Shown: positions 1 through 12,556, counted from the first letter of the stretch. The stretch: 64,000 nucleotides of DNA from Artocarpus heterophyllus (GCA_025403435.1 CM046354.1:20710424-20774423); one strand, 5' to 3'. Notes: generated by a model not told the origin, from the sequence alone. Program-made: numbers and translations.

Positions 1-32
1 ATATCTTTTTCCTTTGAATTTGAGTTATGTAG

Positions 33-3000
33 GTTGTTCTAAATACATTTGAATCACAACCTTTAAGTGATGAAGAGGGAGACGCTGATAATTTGGAGGA
101 GGAAAGCAGCAACTTTCAGTATTAAGTATCTTACAAGCAGCAAACTTATGAGTTTGGAGGTAAGCAATTCTGAAAATTGTTGATGCCAATTGAGCTTTTA
201 CTTTCCAGTCGGCCATTTAAGTTAAAATCTTCTGTTCTGCTTTTCCTTGGGGGTGGGGTGGAACAGTTAAAAGATCCGAGTTTCCGACGCCATATTCTTG
301 TGCAGTGCCTGATACTGTTTGATTATTTGAAGGTATCTGCATTTTCACAAGTAGCTATTTCAGTTATTCTATGTGCCCTTGTTTACTTTGCCCTAGTGGC
401 AGATTCCCTGACTATCTTATTTGCCTCTAGGCCCCAGGAAAAAATGAAAAAGATTTGCCTTCGAGAATATGGTAAGAGTTGTTATTGTGTATGTTAATGG
501 AAGTTAGTTTTGCGTCCTTTTGCTTTTGAAAATAAACGTTGTAAAGGAGGAAAAGGAGTGAATTAAATTTTCATCACATAATCCTAGATTATTCACTTTT
601 GAGAAGATGTGTGGTGGGGAAAAGGACGTGAATTAAATTTTCTTCACATAATCCTAGACTATTCACTTTGAGAAATGTGTGGTGGGAAACAACTTTTTTC
701 TTTATACTAGTCAATTGGGAAGTGGCAAAAGGGCAATAAATTCGCTTTTGGGAAAGATGTTTGAGCAGGGCACAGGTCGTGGCTTTTTCTTGTCCACGAA
801 TTTTTGTTTGTCTTCTGTTCAAAATTGTTCCATTGCAGATTGCCTTGTTTCTTCTAGCAATCAGACAAATAAGAATTTTCAGTTTATCTCAATGTTAGAG
901 AGGCTTTGAATATGGCTTCTTTATTTCATAATTTTTGTTCCAGTAAAATTTATTGCATAATTTTTGGTCCAGTAAAATAGCAAATTTTTGTAGAGAAGTG
1001 TAGTATATAGGCCATGCTATGGATGGGGAGAATAGAGGATTTTTGAAGATAAGGATCTGGACACTCTTTGCTTGGATTTTTAAAATTTCTTTCTTTTGGC
1101 CCCCTTCTGAGGAATATCTTGCAGCAACAGTCATCCCTATGTACATGGGGATCATCTGAAAATGCCAAAGGGCATCCGTCTTGAGGTTATAGTTGCACAA
1201 CGGGCTTTTTTTTTTTTCCTGCATGAGGTCTATTTTTGGTTATAAGTTGTTATTATATTTTGTTATTACTTCTGCAAGATTTGTTGTCTCAAAATCAATC
1301 TGTATTGAATTGCCTTTTCTTTTAGAGTCTCAATTATCTTGAACAAGGCCATCTTACTGCCTACTTGGTTCTATTTGAAGTGGCAGAATTTGTCACTTGA
1401 ATTTTCGGCGTGAAAGTTGCATAAGCTCGGTTATATGATTTCTGACTTTTCTGCTTGATTAAAGGTCTATTTTGTTTGTTCATGATTTATTTACATGGAT
1501 ACATAACTCATGTAGACAACACTGTTAAGTTTCTTAACTATGTTGCCTTCCTTTCAGAAAGATGAAATAAAATCTTATGAGGAGCATGTTAAAAAGTTGC
1601 TTGAGATGACTCCACCTAAGGGGAGAGATTTTCTTCATGAAGTTGAGCATATATTAGAACGTGAAAGAATTGGGGTGAGAGTACTTTTACTCTCTCTCAG
1701 CATCTCCTACTTAGACTTTTAAAAATTTGATGGTCACGATCAAGTCTAATGTTTTGGTAAATTGTTTGTGCTCAGTTATGGTGGAAACGTGATGGGTGTC
1801 CACCATTTGAAAAGCAACCAATAGAGAAGAAAGTGGTTCAAGATGGAGCTAAAAAACCGGTATGCTGATTTTTAACTTCCACTCTCTAACTCCATCCTGT
1901 TATACCTTCATGTGTTCCATTTCTTGGAAAGAACAAAATGTCATTTTTTTAAATGCTATATGCAAAATATTCCAGACGATTCAGTAACAATCAAGCCTTT
2001 TATCCTATCAAGGGATTCTGTATAAGGGGACTGGATTCTGGAGCTTTGTCTTTGTGGCCATGATAGGTTTATTTGTATAAATGCTTTCACTGTTCAGCTA
2101 TATTGTAAATTTTGAACTGTCGTTTGAGTTTGATTGTATATATCAATATAAGTTTGTTTAATAAATATGTTTCTTGATTTTTCTTCTTTTTGTTTGTTCT
2201 TATGTTTCAGCAGGCCAAGGTGGAGGCTGGGTAACAAAGAACTTTCTCAGTTATGGAAGTGGGCGGATCAGAATCCGGTGTGTTATTTTTACTCCCTACA
2301 TTGACAGGGAAAAGAAAAAACTTGCTTTACCAAAGATGGAGCTGCTAGTTAGCTAGTCAAATTATTCTTTACATTTGGTTCGTTAGAATTTTGTTATGGG
2401 ACTGTGAGTGGAGAAAAGGGCTTCTTTGGATTTGTAAACTGTAAATGTCAAAGTCAAATGTGACCTAAATTATAAGTCCTGTGCGTTGGGAAATATGGAA
2501 CACTAAAATTTACTAGTGTGTGCAACTGAGAAAAAAAGTGTTCATCTATGAATGAAAGTTACTCGCATTAGAAAAATTATTGATAAATTTGCACACAATT
2601 GTCATTGCATATGCCTTTATGAGCTCAAACTCTACTTTCATGTTCTGAGGTTATTAATAAGTGAGAAATTGTATCTAGGAAATATTAAATGGAATACGCA
2701 GTTTTATTTTTATCAAAATGATTCCTTGGTACTTCTGAACTTTTTTATTCTTGACATGTCCAGAATGCTTTAACCGATCTTCAACGTGTTCGAACACCTT
2801 CCATCACAGAGTACTGGAAACCCTTGGCTGATGATTGTGAGCAATCTCAGTTTCTTGTTAATCTGCGTTTGAAAATTTGATCTTTCGTTTTTATACTCTA
2901 TTAATTTTCATTTATATATACGTCCATATCTGGTTAAATCTTTAACGATTATGTATCCTTTATTTCTTTCAATTGCAGATGGACCCATCGGCTGGAATCG

Positions 3001-4544
3001 AAGCTGAATATCACCATAAAAGTAACAGGGTAGGTTTTTTGGTTCTCGTTCACCTTGGCTTTTTAATTATTAATCTCATCTTGTAATTATCATGATGTGC
3101 TTATGGCAAGGTGATTATTTTAGTATTATGAATCCATTTGAGTTAATATCATCCAGAAAATTATGGAAATGTTTGAAATTTGAGAAACTTCTGATATGCT
3201 CTTTTGTTTTCTTTTCTTTCCTTTTCCCCCGTCAAGAGTTCATCCAAAATTTGAAGCAGCTAAATATCTTTTCCTCCTTTGGATGCCTTGCCGCTCCTAT
3301 AAATTGATTTTTGATATGTCCAACCAATGTGCCTTCTGGCTTCAATCAATTCACTTCCTTCATTAAACCGAAGAATCCTTGATTCAGATTGCCCCAACTT
3401 TGTGCAAAAACACAACAAGAAGCTATTTGATATGTTTTAGCTTTTAGAATTTTCTGTCATACGTGAGAAGGGAGCTCTCCTATAGTCCTTGTACCCCTAT
3501 GACTTGTTCAATGAAGCTGGATGCTGCCGTTTGTGCTCCATTTGTTTTCGTTTGTGCTCCATTTGTTTTCGTCACAAATTACTGCTCAGCCAGTCGCTTT
3601 CTTTAACTCCTTTTGGTTAAACTCTCTAGCTTCGATGCAGATTGTTATTTATGCTTTCCAAGACTTGTAAGAAGTACGCGTAATCATTTAACAGTTGAGT
3701 TGGTGCTATCAAATAACAATTGGCTTCTTTGCAGGTTTATTGCTGGAAAGGTCTACGCTTTTCGGCTAGACAGGACTGGATGGATTTTCTCGAGTATGAC
3801 TACTGTGATGTCCGAGACTACTGAGACTTCATCATTTTGTGCAAGTTATTGGACAAATCCCAACATAACGTTAATATAATTTTTATTGCAGTTTACTGAC
3901 CATGGAATAGAGGGGGTAGTGCCTTTGGAACTTTTACCATCAGATATCCGCTCCAAGTATCAAGCTAAGCCAAATGAAAGGTCTAAACGCGCTAAAAAGG
4001 AAGAAGCAAGGGATGCCGCACAGCAAGGTGAAGAAAACCAGGTATTATTGGCGCTTTGACATGATCTAAATTTCAAGTGTTCTGTTAGGTTTTTGCTTGG
4101 AGATGCAGACTTTGAGCAAGCCAATGACAAATTAGTAGTACAAGGATCTAATATGTTAGACTTTGTCTTTATGTATGCTTGTACTTGATACAGAGTCGTC
4201 ATCTGATTCTCTAAGCTGCTTTTGACTTTTTTTCTTTTTCTTTTTTTCATTGTCGTATTTCTTTTGGGGTTTCTATTTTAAAGATTACAACGCCTGCAAG
4301 TGAGATAGACGAAGGAATCAGGCCAGATCTTGAGGCCTCTGCAACCCCAATGGATGCTGAAACCACAGCCAGAACTGGAACTGTGTCCGAAGGTGGCGGT
4401 CCAATGCCCGATGAGCACCAGAAGCAATGCTCGGACACAGATGCTGGTCAGGAGACTGGCCAGTTGGAAGCAGATGCTGAGGTCGAGGCAGGAATGATAG
4501 ATGGTCAGCCGGATACAGAGGTTGATTTGGATGTAGCAACCTGA
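33..4544 (+). CDS. THO1: THO complex subunit 1 (HPR1), C-terminal half, spliced
   Basis: Nuclear THO/TREX subunit coupling transcription to mRNA export. The 5' part lies outside the window. Exons with GT/AG borders: 33-159, 267-332, 431-471, 1558-1679, 1776-1859, 2211(or 2214)-2277, 2764-2836, 2979-3029, 3735-3793, 3892-4041 and 4284-4544 (stop TGA 4542-4544). Conserved stretches as I recall the plant family include DPSFRRHILVQCL, WWKRDGCPPFEKQPI, WRLGNKELSQLWKWADQNP, RVRTPSITEYWKPLA, SAGIEAEYHHK and GIEGVVP.ELLPSDIRSKYQ; the tail is acidic and Asp/Glu/Gln-rich. Oddity: at least six exons need a 1-bp frame correction (near 115, 462, 1674, 1776, 1858, 2836 and 3761), while splice sites and residues are well kept. 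So the gene is either locally mis-assembled or a recent pseudogene. Identity is secure; functionality is not. Confidence 0.9.
549..686. repeat. Two-copy tandem duplication in THO1 intron
   Basis: Two diverged copies of about 69 bp (starting near 549 and 618) share the core AATTAAATTTTC.TCACATAA and TGTGTGGTGG. They lie in the intron after exon 431-471. No coding role is seen. Confidence 0.75.
3529..3570. repeat. 21-bp perfect tandem duplication in THO1 intron
   Basis: Two adjacent identical 21-bp units (3529-3549 and 3550-3570) containing TTGTGCTCCATTTG. They sit in the intron between exons 2979-3029 and 3735-3793. Confidence 0.85.
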
Positions 4545-4723
4545 GATGTGGTGGAAGTTTACAAAAACTACCCTAATACTAGAGAGTAGCAACAAAATTT
4601 GTTAGAACTCTGTAGGTAGCATCTACTTCCCATTTGGGCATTTGCCAGTCAACCAAACGCATGCTGAGGCACTCTTGTGATGGATTTAGGCCAAACTGGG
4701 CTCTCTTTTGGCTGGTTTAATTA

Positions 4724-6657
4724 TGGGCAAAGCACAAGAATGCCCCCTCTAAAAGAGTGCACTTTTAAGACTTTTTTTTTTAAAGTTCTTTTCAAAATTG
4801 TCCGTTTAATTAAAAAATAGTTTATTTAAAGTCTAAAGTTGTCCTTCTTTCTTTAATTAGAAAAAGATTTATGGAAAGTTCAAATAATTTTTTTTTTCCC
4901 TTCCACATGTGATAGATTATTTTGGTCCCCGAGGCATGCCACTTAAGTAACCCGTTAGGTGTCAGCGCAGAACCCGTCAGGTTATGGAGTGGAACCCATT
5001 AGAAGATTGCTATACATCTTACAATTATCATTTACACCAGGCGCCAGCATGAGTCATTGGAGCGGAACCCTCCAGGTCGGATCGGAGCGGAACCCACCTG
5101 GTGTTGCTGTGGAACCCAGGGCGAAATCTGGCAATTTCGGAGCAGAACTTGGCAAATGAAAACTACATGGCAGGTTCCAAAAAATGGGGTGGTATGTGGC
5201 AGGTTCAGGAGCGGTTGGCAGGTTCCATATTATCTTATTATTAATTATTGTTATTATTTTTAATCTTCAATCATATTTACAAGCCAAAAACAAATAAGAA
5301 CAAACCAATGTTGAGAAGGATCGGGCTATTATTTATAAGTAGTACTGCCAGAATCTGAACAAACCATTACAAAGCTGGCAATATAAGTATAGAAAATTTT
5401 CATGTTTACATCAGCATAAACTTCTATGCTTGTTGCAGTCCCCAAAAACAATCAGAAAATTACAAAATCCTTATACAAAAACAAATACAAAATCCTTATA
5501 CAAAATCGACCAGATTATACAAATTACCATATAAATTAAAACAAGAAACAAAATAAAAATAACAGAAAGTTCTAAACACCTTTTCATCTTCACTTTTGAT
5601 TTTGATTTCTTGTCTAGCCCTCTAAATCAAGCAAACCAACTCGAAAATCCATTTCAATCTCTCATTTCATTGCTTCAACATAAAAAAAAAAAAGAATAAA
5701 TCAAGTCAACAACTTATACTGAACGAATGACACTAGAAGAAGCATAATTTTTAAGAGCTCGGTGAGCTTCATCAATTACCAAGCATTCCAAGTGCTTGGC
5801 CGAACGTTATCATGCACAATTTACATCATTAAAAAAGAAAAAAACCAATAGCATAATGTGACTTTAAAAAGAATTATTAGAAAAAATTTCAAATATAAAT
5901 GGAATTTATATAGAAAAAAATGAAAAAAAGCTAAGGTTATATTCTTCAAGCCAAACACGAATACTGAGCAAACGAAAATATGTCTCAGAACCTCATAATT
6001 CAAGTAAAATTACCTTTTGGATCCCATCACAAAAAGAGATCTCTGCCAAATCTACGCATAATTTTACACCAAAAATGACGAGATATGGAGGCTTTCTGTT
6101 GCCAAGGAGCGACAAAGTCGCCAAAACTCCAAGCATTGAGTGGTCAATGAAGGCAGATCTACAGTAGACGGGAGCTTTGATCCAAGGTTGTGCGACAGCC
6201 AAAATCGATCCGAGATCGTGCGATTTCATGACGAGCGAGATTGATTCAGTCCACTTAATCTTGTGACAATGAGGAGCTTTAATTTGAAGCACGATCTATG
6301 GGAGAAAGACTTTGGAAGGCATGACTGTAAGATAAAAAGAGAGAGAAATAGGGTGGAACCAAAGAGGAGAGAGGGGAGTCAAGAAGAGCGAGGGGGTAAG
6401 AGAGAGCCGACAAAATGAGAAAGAAGGTTGAGACTTGAGAGGCAGAGAAAGAGAGGAGTCACAGGTGGGAGAAGTTGTAGAGAGAGAGGATTGCAATTTG
6501 GGTTTGAATCTAATAAAGTTTTGTTTCTATTTAGGGATAAAAAAGTCAATTGATAAAGTTTAAAAAAAAAATATAAAAAGACAGTTTTAAGAATTCAAAA
6601 ACAAAGGGCAATGAAGATAATGAGTGTTCATAAGGGGGCATTCTGTGTAATTTTTTC
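4724..6657. mobile_element. MULE-like non-autonomous DNA transposon
   Basis: Both ends carry an inverted AGAATGCCCCCT motif (4738-4749 and the inverse at 6636-6647), in left context GGGCAAAGCACA and right context AAAATTACACA. The flanks share TTTAATTA at 4716-4723 and 6658-6665, which fits an 8-9 bp target duplication. The interior holds a degenerate GCGGAACCC-type repeat (4960-5110), AT-rich sequence and a GA-rich stretch (6300-6490). No transposase was recognised. Class assignment rests on TIR and TSD form only. Confidence 0.55.
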
Positions 6658-6665
6658 TTTAATTA

Positions 6666-7149
6666 CTCATTAATTAAGGCTTTTTATAGAAGTGCCACAA
6701 AATCAAGAAATTGTAAAAAAAATGCTAGATTTAGAAAACTATTAGTAGTAAATGTCAAAGACATTTTAAGATGTCAAGAATGTCATAAATCAATTTAGCT
6801 TGTGAATTTGATAATTATTTAGACCATAGAAAATTATTTAGACCAAAATACCCTCAAATTAGGAACCTTCTCCATGTTTCTCTCTCCCCTCTATTATCAG
6901 ATATCTCTCTCTTCAAGTCCTGGTCTTTTGATTTCTCTCACCCTCACCATCTTCTACCAATATATAGATGCCAGTGAAGACAAGGTTGACTTCATCGGTG
7001 CTTGTCATCGTCACTATTTTGTCTTTGACAATTGTTGGTGCGTTTCTCGTCTTCTCTAGTAATAGGGATGATGACAAACAATGGTCTAACACGGATCTTG
7101 GCTATGGTGACTCATGACAAAGGCCACGGATGGAACTTGCCCCTACTGT
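6666..7149. other. Intergenic, no feature recognised
   Basis: AT-rich spacer between the MULE-like element and the LTR remnant. Short open frames here have no recognisable motifs. Confidence 0.5.
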
Positions 7150-8203
7150 TGTTGGCCCCAAGGCTTCAAATGAAGTTTTATTTTTGTTTTGATGATAACA
7201 AACAATTAATGGGTAAATTATTAATAATTTATCTTGAGTATATAGAGCTACTTCATGAAGCAACAATTTTCAAGAACTCAAGATAATTGGAAGAAATTCT
7301 ATCCAGACTCAAAAGCAATCAAACGCAAAGATGGATCATATTGCCGAGAGCTTAAAGATTAAAGATAGAGCATCAACAAGCATGAAAAATATGTTCAATT
7401 TTATTTCTAAGCGTGTATGATGTTAGAGTATGTATGAGAAGTTCAAGTTTAATTGGCTCAAGTACGATTACATTTTAAACTTAATTTCAAAGGTTTTAAT
7501 CTTTTTGTTAATATTTTCAAAATTAAGTTGAAAAATGTTTGAAGTCTTGAAATATCATTCTAAATTATTTCTATATGTTTGTAAGACTCAAAATTGGTTT
7601 AAAGTTGTTTTAGAAATTGATTTTGAAATTAAAATGGTTTAAAAATATTTTTAAAACAAAAATTAGCACCCTGGGCTAGCTGTAGAGGCAAGGTTGACTG
7701 CATCTAGTATAAGGCGGTCAATTGCCCCAGCCCAATTTGGGCTGGCTCGTATAGTAAGCTCGGTCGACCGAGCCACGTGAATGGCGGTCAACTGAGGGTC
7801 CCAATGGCTAGCTTTCTAGCTATTGTAAATGCGCCTCAAAAGGCTATAAACGGCTAGTTTCGAGTTCTAACCTATAAACAACCCCTTTTTGATCTTATTC
7901 ATCATTAAGAACACCTAAAATCATCATTGTATCAATCTTTAAGTGTTCTAGAAGCTTTAAAATAATCCTTGAGCCAAACTTGCTTAAAAATCTTTCTTGT
8001 GTGCCTAATTATCTCCTGAACCGTTCTAAATTGTACTCCATCAAATTTTTAGAGTTGTAAGCAAGTGCTTAAATTGTTTAGTCTTTGTAAACCATGAGCA
8101 TTAGGTTTCAAAACCTTAGTGAATTTCAGGGTCATTTTGGTTAGCCAATCTTTGTATAAAATTGGCAGTCTGTAAGAGGTTGTGGTAAGCCTCAGGTAGA
8201 GCT
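7150..8203 (+). mobile_element. Probable LTR remnant, SIRE/Copia-like
   Basis: Begins TGTTGGCCCC followed by TTTTGATGATAACAAA, a start typical of SIRE-like Copia LTRs. Two TATAAAC motifs (about 7845 and 7872) precede a run that resembles a transcribed U5. Direct repeats of GCGGTCAA(C/T)TG are present near 7710-7795. The 3' end and a target duplication could not be fixed, so the right boundary is approximate. Confidence 0.4.
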
Positions 8204-8470
8204 TGTTAGACATGTATGCCCTGGGCACTTTTCCTTCTTCTACTCGGCAGCTTGCTGTCGTAAACATGAAAGCTTTTTTTTTTGTTGCAGTAGCCACGTG
8301 TTGCAGGAGCTGAAGGAATAAAAAGAAAATGAAGCCTGCACAGGCATCAATCGCTGACAGCAACTCTGGAAAGCCAAAAACCATATATATATATTATAAC
8401 GATTTTTTTTTTCTTTAAGCAGCCTTGCTGCCGTACATAACAATTAAAAGAACATGAAAGTTTCTTGAAT
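8204..8470. other. Spacer with 19-bp Copia LTR tip
   Basis: Positions 8204-8222 match the first 19 bases of the Copia LTR family found at 54152 and 61802, but the match stops there. The rest holds two similar CAGC.TTGCTG(T/C)CGTA segments (about 8248 and 8420) and no gene. Confidence 0.45.
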
Positions 8471-9330
8471 CCATTGATGATATCCTTCTCTTCTCTCCCG
8501 ATCACCAAACTCATTTGGACTTATTAGTCGAATTTACTCGAATCATAGAAGCCCATGGAATTATGCTTTCTGAAAAGAAAATGGTGATTGGACAGCCCAA
8601 GATTGATTTTCTCGGCATGACCCTTTGCGAAGGAACTTACCAGGCCCAACCCCATATTGCCCAAGAGCTACTCAAATTTCCTGAGAAGGACTTCACAAAA
8701 GTCCAACCCCAACAATTTCTGGGGATTATCAATTATCTCAGAGACTTCGTGCCAAAGATATCAAAACTGACCAGTCCTCTCACACAGCTTTTGAGGAAAG
8801 ATGCTCCACCATGGAATGTCGAGCATACCACAGCTATAAAGGATCTCAAACGAGTGATGCAGACTTTGCCACCATTATCCATTCAATCAGATGGCAAAAG
8901 AATCCTTCAGACAGATGCCAGCAATACTCACTGGGGGGCCATCCTTCTTGAGGAAGGAACGAATAAAGCAAGAAAGATATGTGGATACAAAAACGGATCC
9001 TTTAAAGATTCGCAAAAGCATTATCACTCCACGTTTAAAGGGTTGCTTACAATTAGACATGGAATCTCGAAGTTTGAATTCCACCTCATTGGCCACCACT
9101 TTTTGGTTGAGACTGACTGAGCAGTAGCAGCAGGAATGATCAAAATCAAGACCAACAAAACCATTAACGCCCAGTTAATCAGACTAGCTGTATGGTTTGA
9201 TCAGTTTTCTTTTGATATTAAACACATTAAAGGAAAAGACAATGCCATCCCTGACTACCTATCTCGACCACCTATAAAAGGCAATCACCAGCATTCAGAA
9301 GAGCTCATCCACATCCCATACTTTCTATGA
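8471..9330 (+). pseudogene. Viral RT (3' part) and RNase H, broken
   Basis: Starts at the IDDI part of the RT active-site motif. It continues through the RT thumb (FLGMTLCEGTYQAQPH; YLRDFVPKISKLTSPL) into RNase H with LQTDASNTHWGAILLEE and KTINAQLIRLAVWF. A TGA at 9118-9120 interrupts it where the sister copy has TCA. The frame ends with TGA at 9328-9330, overlapping the ATG of the next ORF (ATGATG at 9327-9332). In a live virus this would replicate the genome by reverse transcription; here the 5' half is missing. Confidence 0.85.
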
Positions 9331-10382
9331 TGGCTTCCTCTTCTCAATCCCAGTAGATGTTTCCCAGAGATGCCCAAATTATTTTGCAAGGGAAAAACAT
9401 TAAAGAAAAGGCCACCAAACGAGCCATTTTCATGCAAAATCAATTGATCAAAAAATATGGCCCAACCATGTATCATGACCTTGGCCTACATCCTGACTTT
9501 CCCTTTTCTAGAGTCATCCCCTTCAAAGACGCATTGTTCATGCCACGACCTTTGGCACACCTTTTTTAGTACTTAACAAGTGTCTACACAATTGCCATTG
9601 AAGTCCAGGCCATTGGTCTCAGGACCACAATCCATGCCTACCTTGATAAAGACGACTTTGAAAAGGCATACCAGACCCAAGTACAGGTACTACAATAGTT
9701 CGCTCCTCTACAGTATTGGGATCAACTCCTCACTGCAGAATGGGAAAAGCTCAAGGGACCCAGGCAAGCATTCTTATATCCTTACGAACCAAAGGATCCC
9801 CAAGCCATTATCCCCCTCCACTGTTACGTCATCCTGTTCGTCACCCTTTCTGCTAAACTCAATCATGACAGAACTATTACCACCAATCCATCTATTGAAA
9901 TCTTCAGTGCCAAAGAAGAACCCCTTGCAGGGCCAGACAAAACTCAAAGGGAAATACAAAAGATATTATTCAAAAAAAACCAGACAATCCCTGACCACCT
10001 TTGGCCCACATCGGATGAAGATGCCCCATGGGAAAAGTTTCCTCCAGTCTACAATGAAAAAATCAAGAAGGCACTAAAAATATTCGCTGGTATCACAGCC
10101 GATAAGGACGACCCCACACAGCTCGACAAAAGGTTGTACACTCCAACCGACACTGAAGGAGTGCTCTACTACAACAACCCAGCCTTTCAAGATTCGCAGG
10201 ATCCTTATCTTAGTGATCCTTATCTTTTTGACACTCTGCCTTCCACTCACTTCTCTTCACAACAACTTTTATGGTCTTGCTATGACGTGTGTCCACCCAT
10301 GGATGAAGATAAGGTAGACGAAGCACTACGTGAGTTGGCTCGAGAAAGTTCCTGGCTAGATGATAGCTGTGACATAGACTAA
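9327..10382 (+). pseudogene. Caulimovirid ORF2-like protein, broken
   Basis: Reading frame downstream of RNase H, starting at ATGATGGCTTCC and ending TAA 10380-10382, about 350 codons. Internal TAG codons at 9354-9356, 9567-9569 and 9697-9699 break it; the last two are TGG in the sister copy, so they are G-to-A changes. The C-terminus is acidic (MDEDKVDEALRELARESSW). Its function is not known to me. A second ORF of unknown function after the polyprotein is a feature I recall for florendoviruses. Confidence 0.65.
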
Positions 10383-10527
10383 AGAGTCATCCCATTATCG
10401 CCACTTTGTAAAATATCAATACTTTAGTTTGCTTTAGTGTGCTGTAATCTTATCCTTATAACAAGGACCACTACGTGTTTTCCTTTTCATTTTTTTTCAG
10501 GACACTAAGTCCTTTTGGCCTTTCTAA

Positions 10528-10535
10528 TATAAATA
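10528..10535 (+). promoter_or_regulatory. Viral TATA box (TATAAATA)
   Basis: TATAAATA lies 146 bp after the ORF2 stop, in the intergenic region where caulimovirid genomic promoters sit. It is kept in the sister copy (12891-12898, - strand). An (AT)n run follows at 10593-10615. Confidence 0.55.
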
Positions 10536-10790
10536 TGTAACTCCTCTCGACTAGAGAGGCAGAAGCTTTCTTGTAAAAACCTTCTTATGCAATATATATA
10601 TATATATATATATATTTTTTCTGAAATATGCCTTTCTAAACCTTTCATAGAGATTCAAAATTAAAGATGGATGGATCTTGGCCCATTTCAGAGAAGTAAA
10701 TTGGTGTCCCAAATTCGATAAGCCAGGTCGTAAATCTCTAAAAGGCCGAGAGGGCGAGACAAAGAGTAGACAAACTTCTTGAAGACAAAG

Positions 10791-10811
10791 AGTTCTTCAT
10801 GAGTTCTTCAT
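10791..10811. other. Inverted junction with filler between viral fragments
   Basis: The + strand fragment ends in GACAAAGAG. The - strand fragment begins near TGAAGATACTC. Between them AGTTCTTCATG is repeated, and the same word occurs nearby in the viral sequence (10855-10866), which suggests templated filler from end joining. Confidence 0.6.
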
Positions 10812-10981
10812 GAAGATACTCATAGGGACTACCGAGGATTTGATCAGCATCATGAGTTCTTCATGAACTTGTTGAATTTTGGCCAACAGCTTTTGAATGA
10901 TAAAGTGCTAGGATTCTTGAACATCGATAGTCAATTGTGCTGTGCGCGTCTCAAGCTTTTGTAGCATCTTATTTTGAGAGA

Positions 10982-12523
10982 TCATATTTTTGGATTGCCA
11001 ATTAAGAGTGGCTTCAGCTGGAGAGACTCGTTTAGTAGACCCATTAGCTTCTCTTGCGGTGGGATTTGTGATCTTTGGCTAATATGCAATGGTACCATCC
11101 TGAGTTTGGTATGACCAGATTGGTGGAAATCCTCATCATATGCAGAGGAGGAGGATGATAGGGATCCTATCATATAGACTGAAATAGGGGTCTGGTCAGG
11201 AGGCAATGGAGGTTCAGGTTTATGGGTTTCGCTGTTCCAACCAGTGGGGCTTGGAGCAAGTTTTCCAAAATGATCAGGGGCAGAGTAAGTGACTAAATAG
11301 TCAAATTTGCCAGAAGGTTGACCAAGAGGTCCTATGGACTGATCTCCTTGGAGATATTTTTGTTTAAGCCTTTTCCCCAAGCTTCGCTTCTTAGGGCGAG
11401 GTGTTTCATTGCTCTCTTCGGGTTTGGAATAATCAGGGCAATCGTAGATATCCCAATAACAACGGCCATTATGGGACTGAAAAGAATAGATTGGATTACC
11501 ATGGTTGTTAAAGGAGGGGACTTCAGCCGTCAAAGGAGGGTGAGAAACACGAGTCATCATGTACTGAGTAGTGAAAAATCCAGGAGAGGAGCTTTCACTT
11601 CTATCAAAGATTATTTTTGTGTTTCCATCAACAAGAGTCTTGTACTGTGGTTCCTTGAGATGAATGAGAAGAGGAACTTGTTGAGCCTTTTTGTAATTTG
11701 TAATCCAGGAGCTAAGCAGTAACTTTTGAAGTTCTTCTGTAGTGATCTGCCTTGGAATGTGAGTACAAATTGGAACTTGGTCCGAGTCAACCTTGATCAT
11801 CAACGCATCAGTTAAGGCTGGTAGTGCTAGATCAAGTGCATGGTCTTATAGACGATACGCCATTTGATAGTGAAGAGTAGATCCGATGGAGTTTGGATCT
11901 TGGTCGACACCAACGATCTGAACTTGTACTTTGAGAGCATCCAAGAGGCGTTTATCCATGAGAGACATGTTAAAATTTGAGAACAATGTAACAATTATAG
12001 TTCTTGCATTTAGGGTAGTCTCGATGGTAGCAATACTGGCTTGTTGGTACTTCCTCAGGCGAGTATCGAGTAGCCCAATACGAGATGAGATAGGTAAACC
12101 CTTTCTGGCTTGATAAGTGAGGGCAAGTCAGATTGCCCCAAAATGAATATGGGTATAGCCTTGAGAAACCCGGTGAGGTGGTAATTTAGGTGGAATTTGC
12201 AGAGTCACTAGTTGTTCGTGAGAGACAGCCGGGAGTTGGCACTAGTTGAACTTGGAAGCCTGGACATATTCTTTAGGAGCTTTATACGAGGGTCGTATAA
12301 GATCTTTTATGGATTGGGTAAAAGTGTTGGTGGTTTTCATAAAGGCATGGTAGGGGTTTATTAAAAGGAGTGATTCAAAATTGATTTTACTTTCATCAGG
12401 GAGATAAGAAATTTCATAAAGGAAGTCTAACTTTGAAGAGGTGGATTTTCAGAAAGAAGGTACAAGAGGTAAGGCAGAGGAAGAAGAAGATGTAGATGGA
12501 GAATTTGAAGATCCTGGATTCAT
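10982..12523 (-). pseudogene. Viral ORF1 N-terminal part (movement protein region), broken
   Basis: Start ATG at 12523, 34 nt downstream of the primer-binding site, in a Ser-rich N-terminus. In-frame TGA codons occur at 12449-12451 (codon 25) and 12128-12130; both are also present in the long copy. The best open stretch is 10982-11803. It covers the end of the 30K-type movement protein region and a basic Lys/Arg patch (PKKRSLGKRLKQK), then a Ser-rich segment. A 1-bp loss near 11129 relative to the sister changes frame. Confidence 0.7.
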
Positions 12524-12556
12524 GATGAAAACAGAGATTCAAAATCAAAAATAACT

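Larger units (their letters stand above)
8471..10793 (+). mobile_element. Endogenous caulimovirid fragment, + strand (RT to 3' end)
   Basis: Colinear with the reverse complement of the long copy at 12627-14955. It starts abruptly inside the RT active-site motif and runs through RNase H, the downstream ORF2 and the terminal promoter region. It breaks off near 10793 at an inverted junction with a - strand copy. No LTRs flank it. The gene order RT-RNase H-ORF2 and the tRNA-Met primer site in sister copies fit an endogenous pararetrovirus, perhaps Florendovirus-like. Confidence 0.8.

Noticed and set aside
4350..4544. Separate small gene starting at the ATG at 4350
   Set aside because: It is in frame with and part of the last THO1 exon beginning at 4284.
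8204..8222. A further Copia solo LTR
   Set aside because: Only the first 19 bases of the LTR match; the rest is unrelated, so it is at most a tip remnant or chance.
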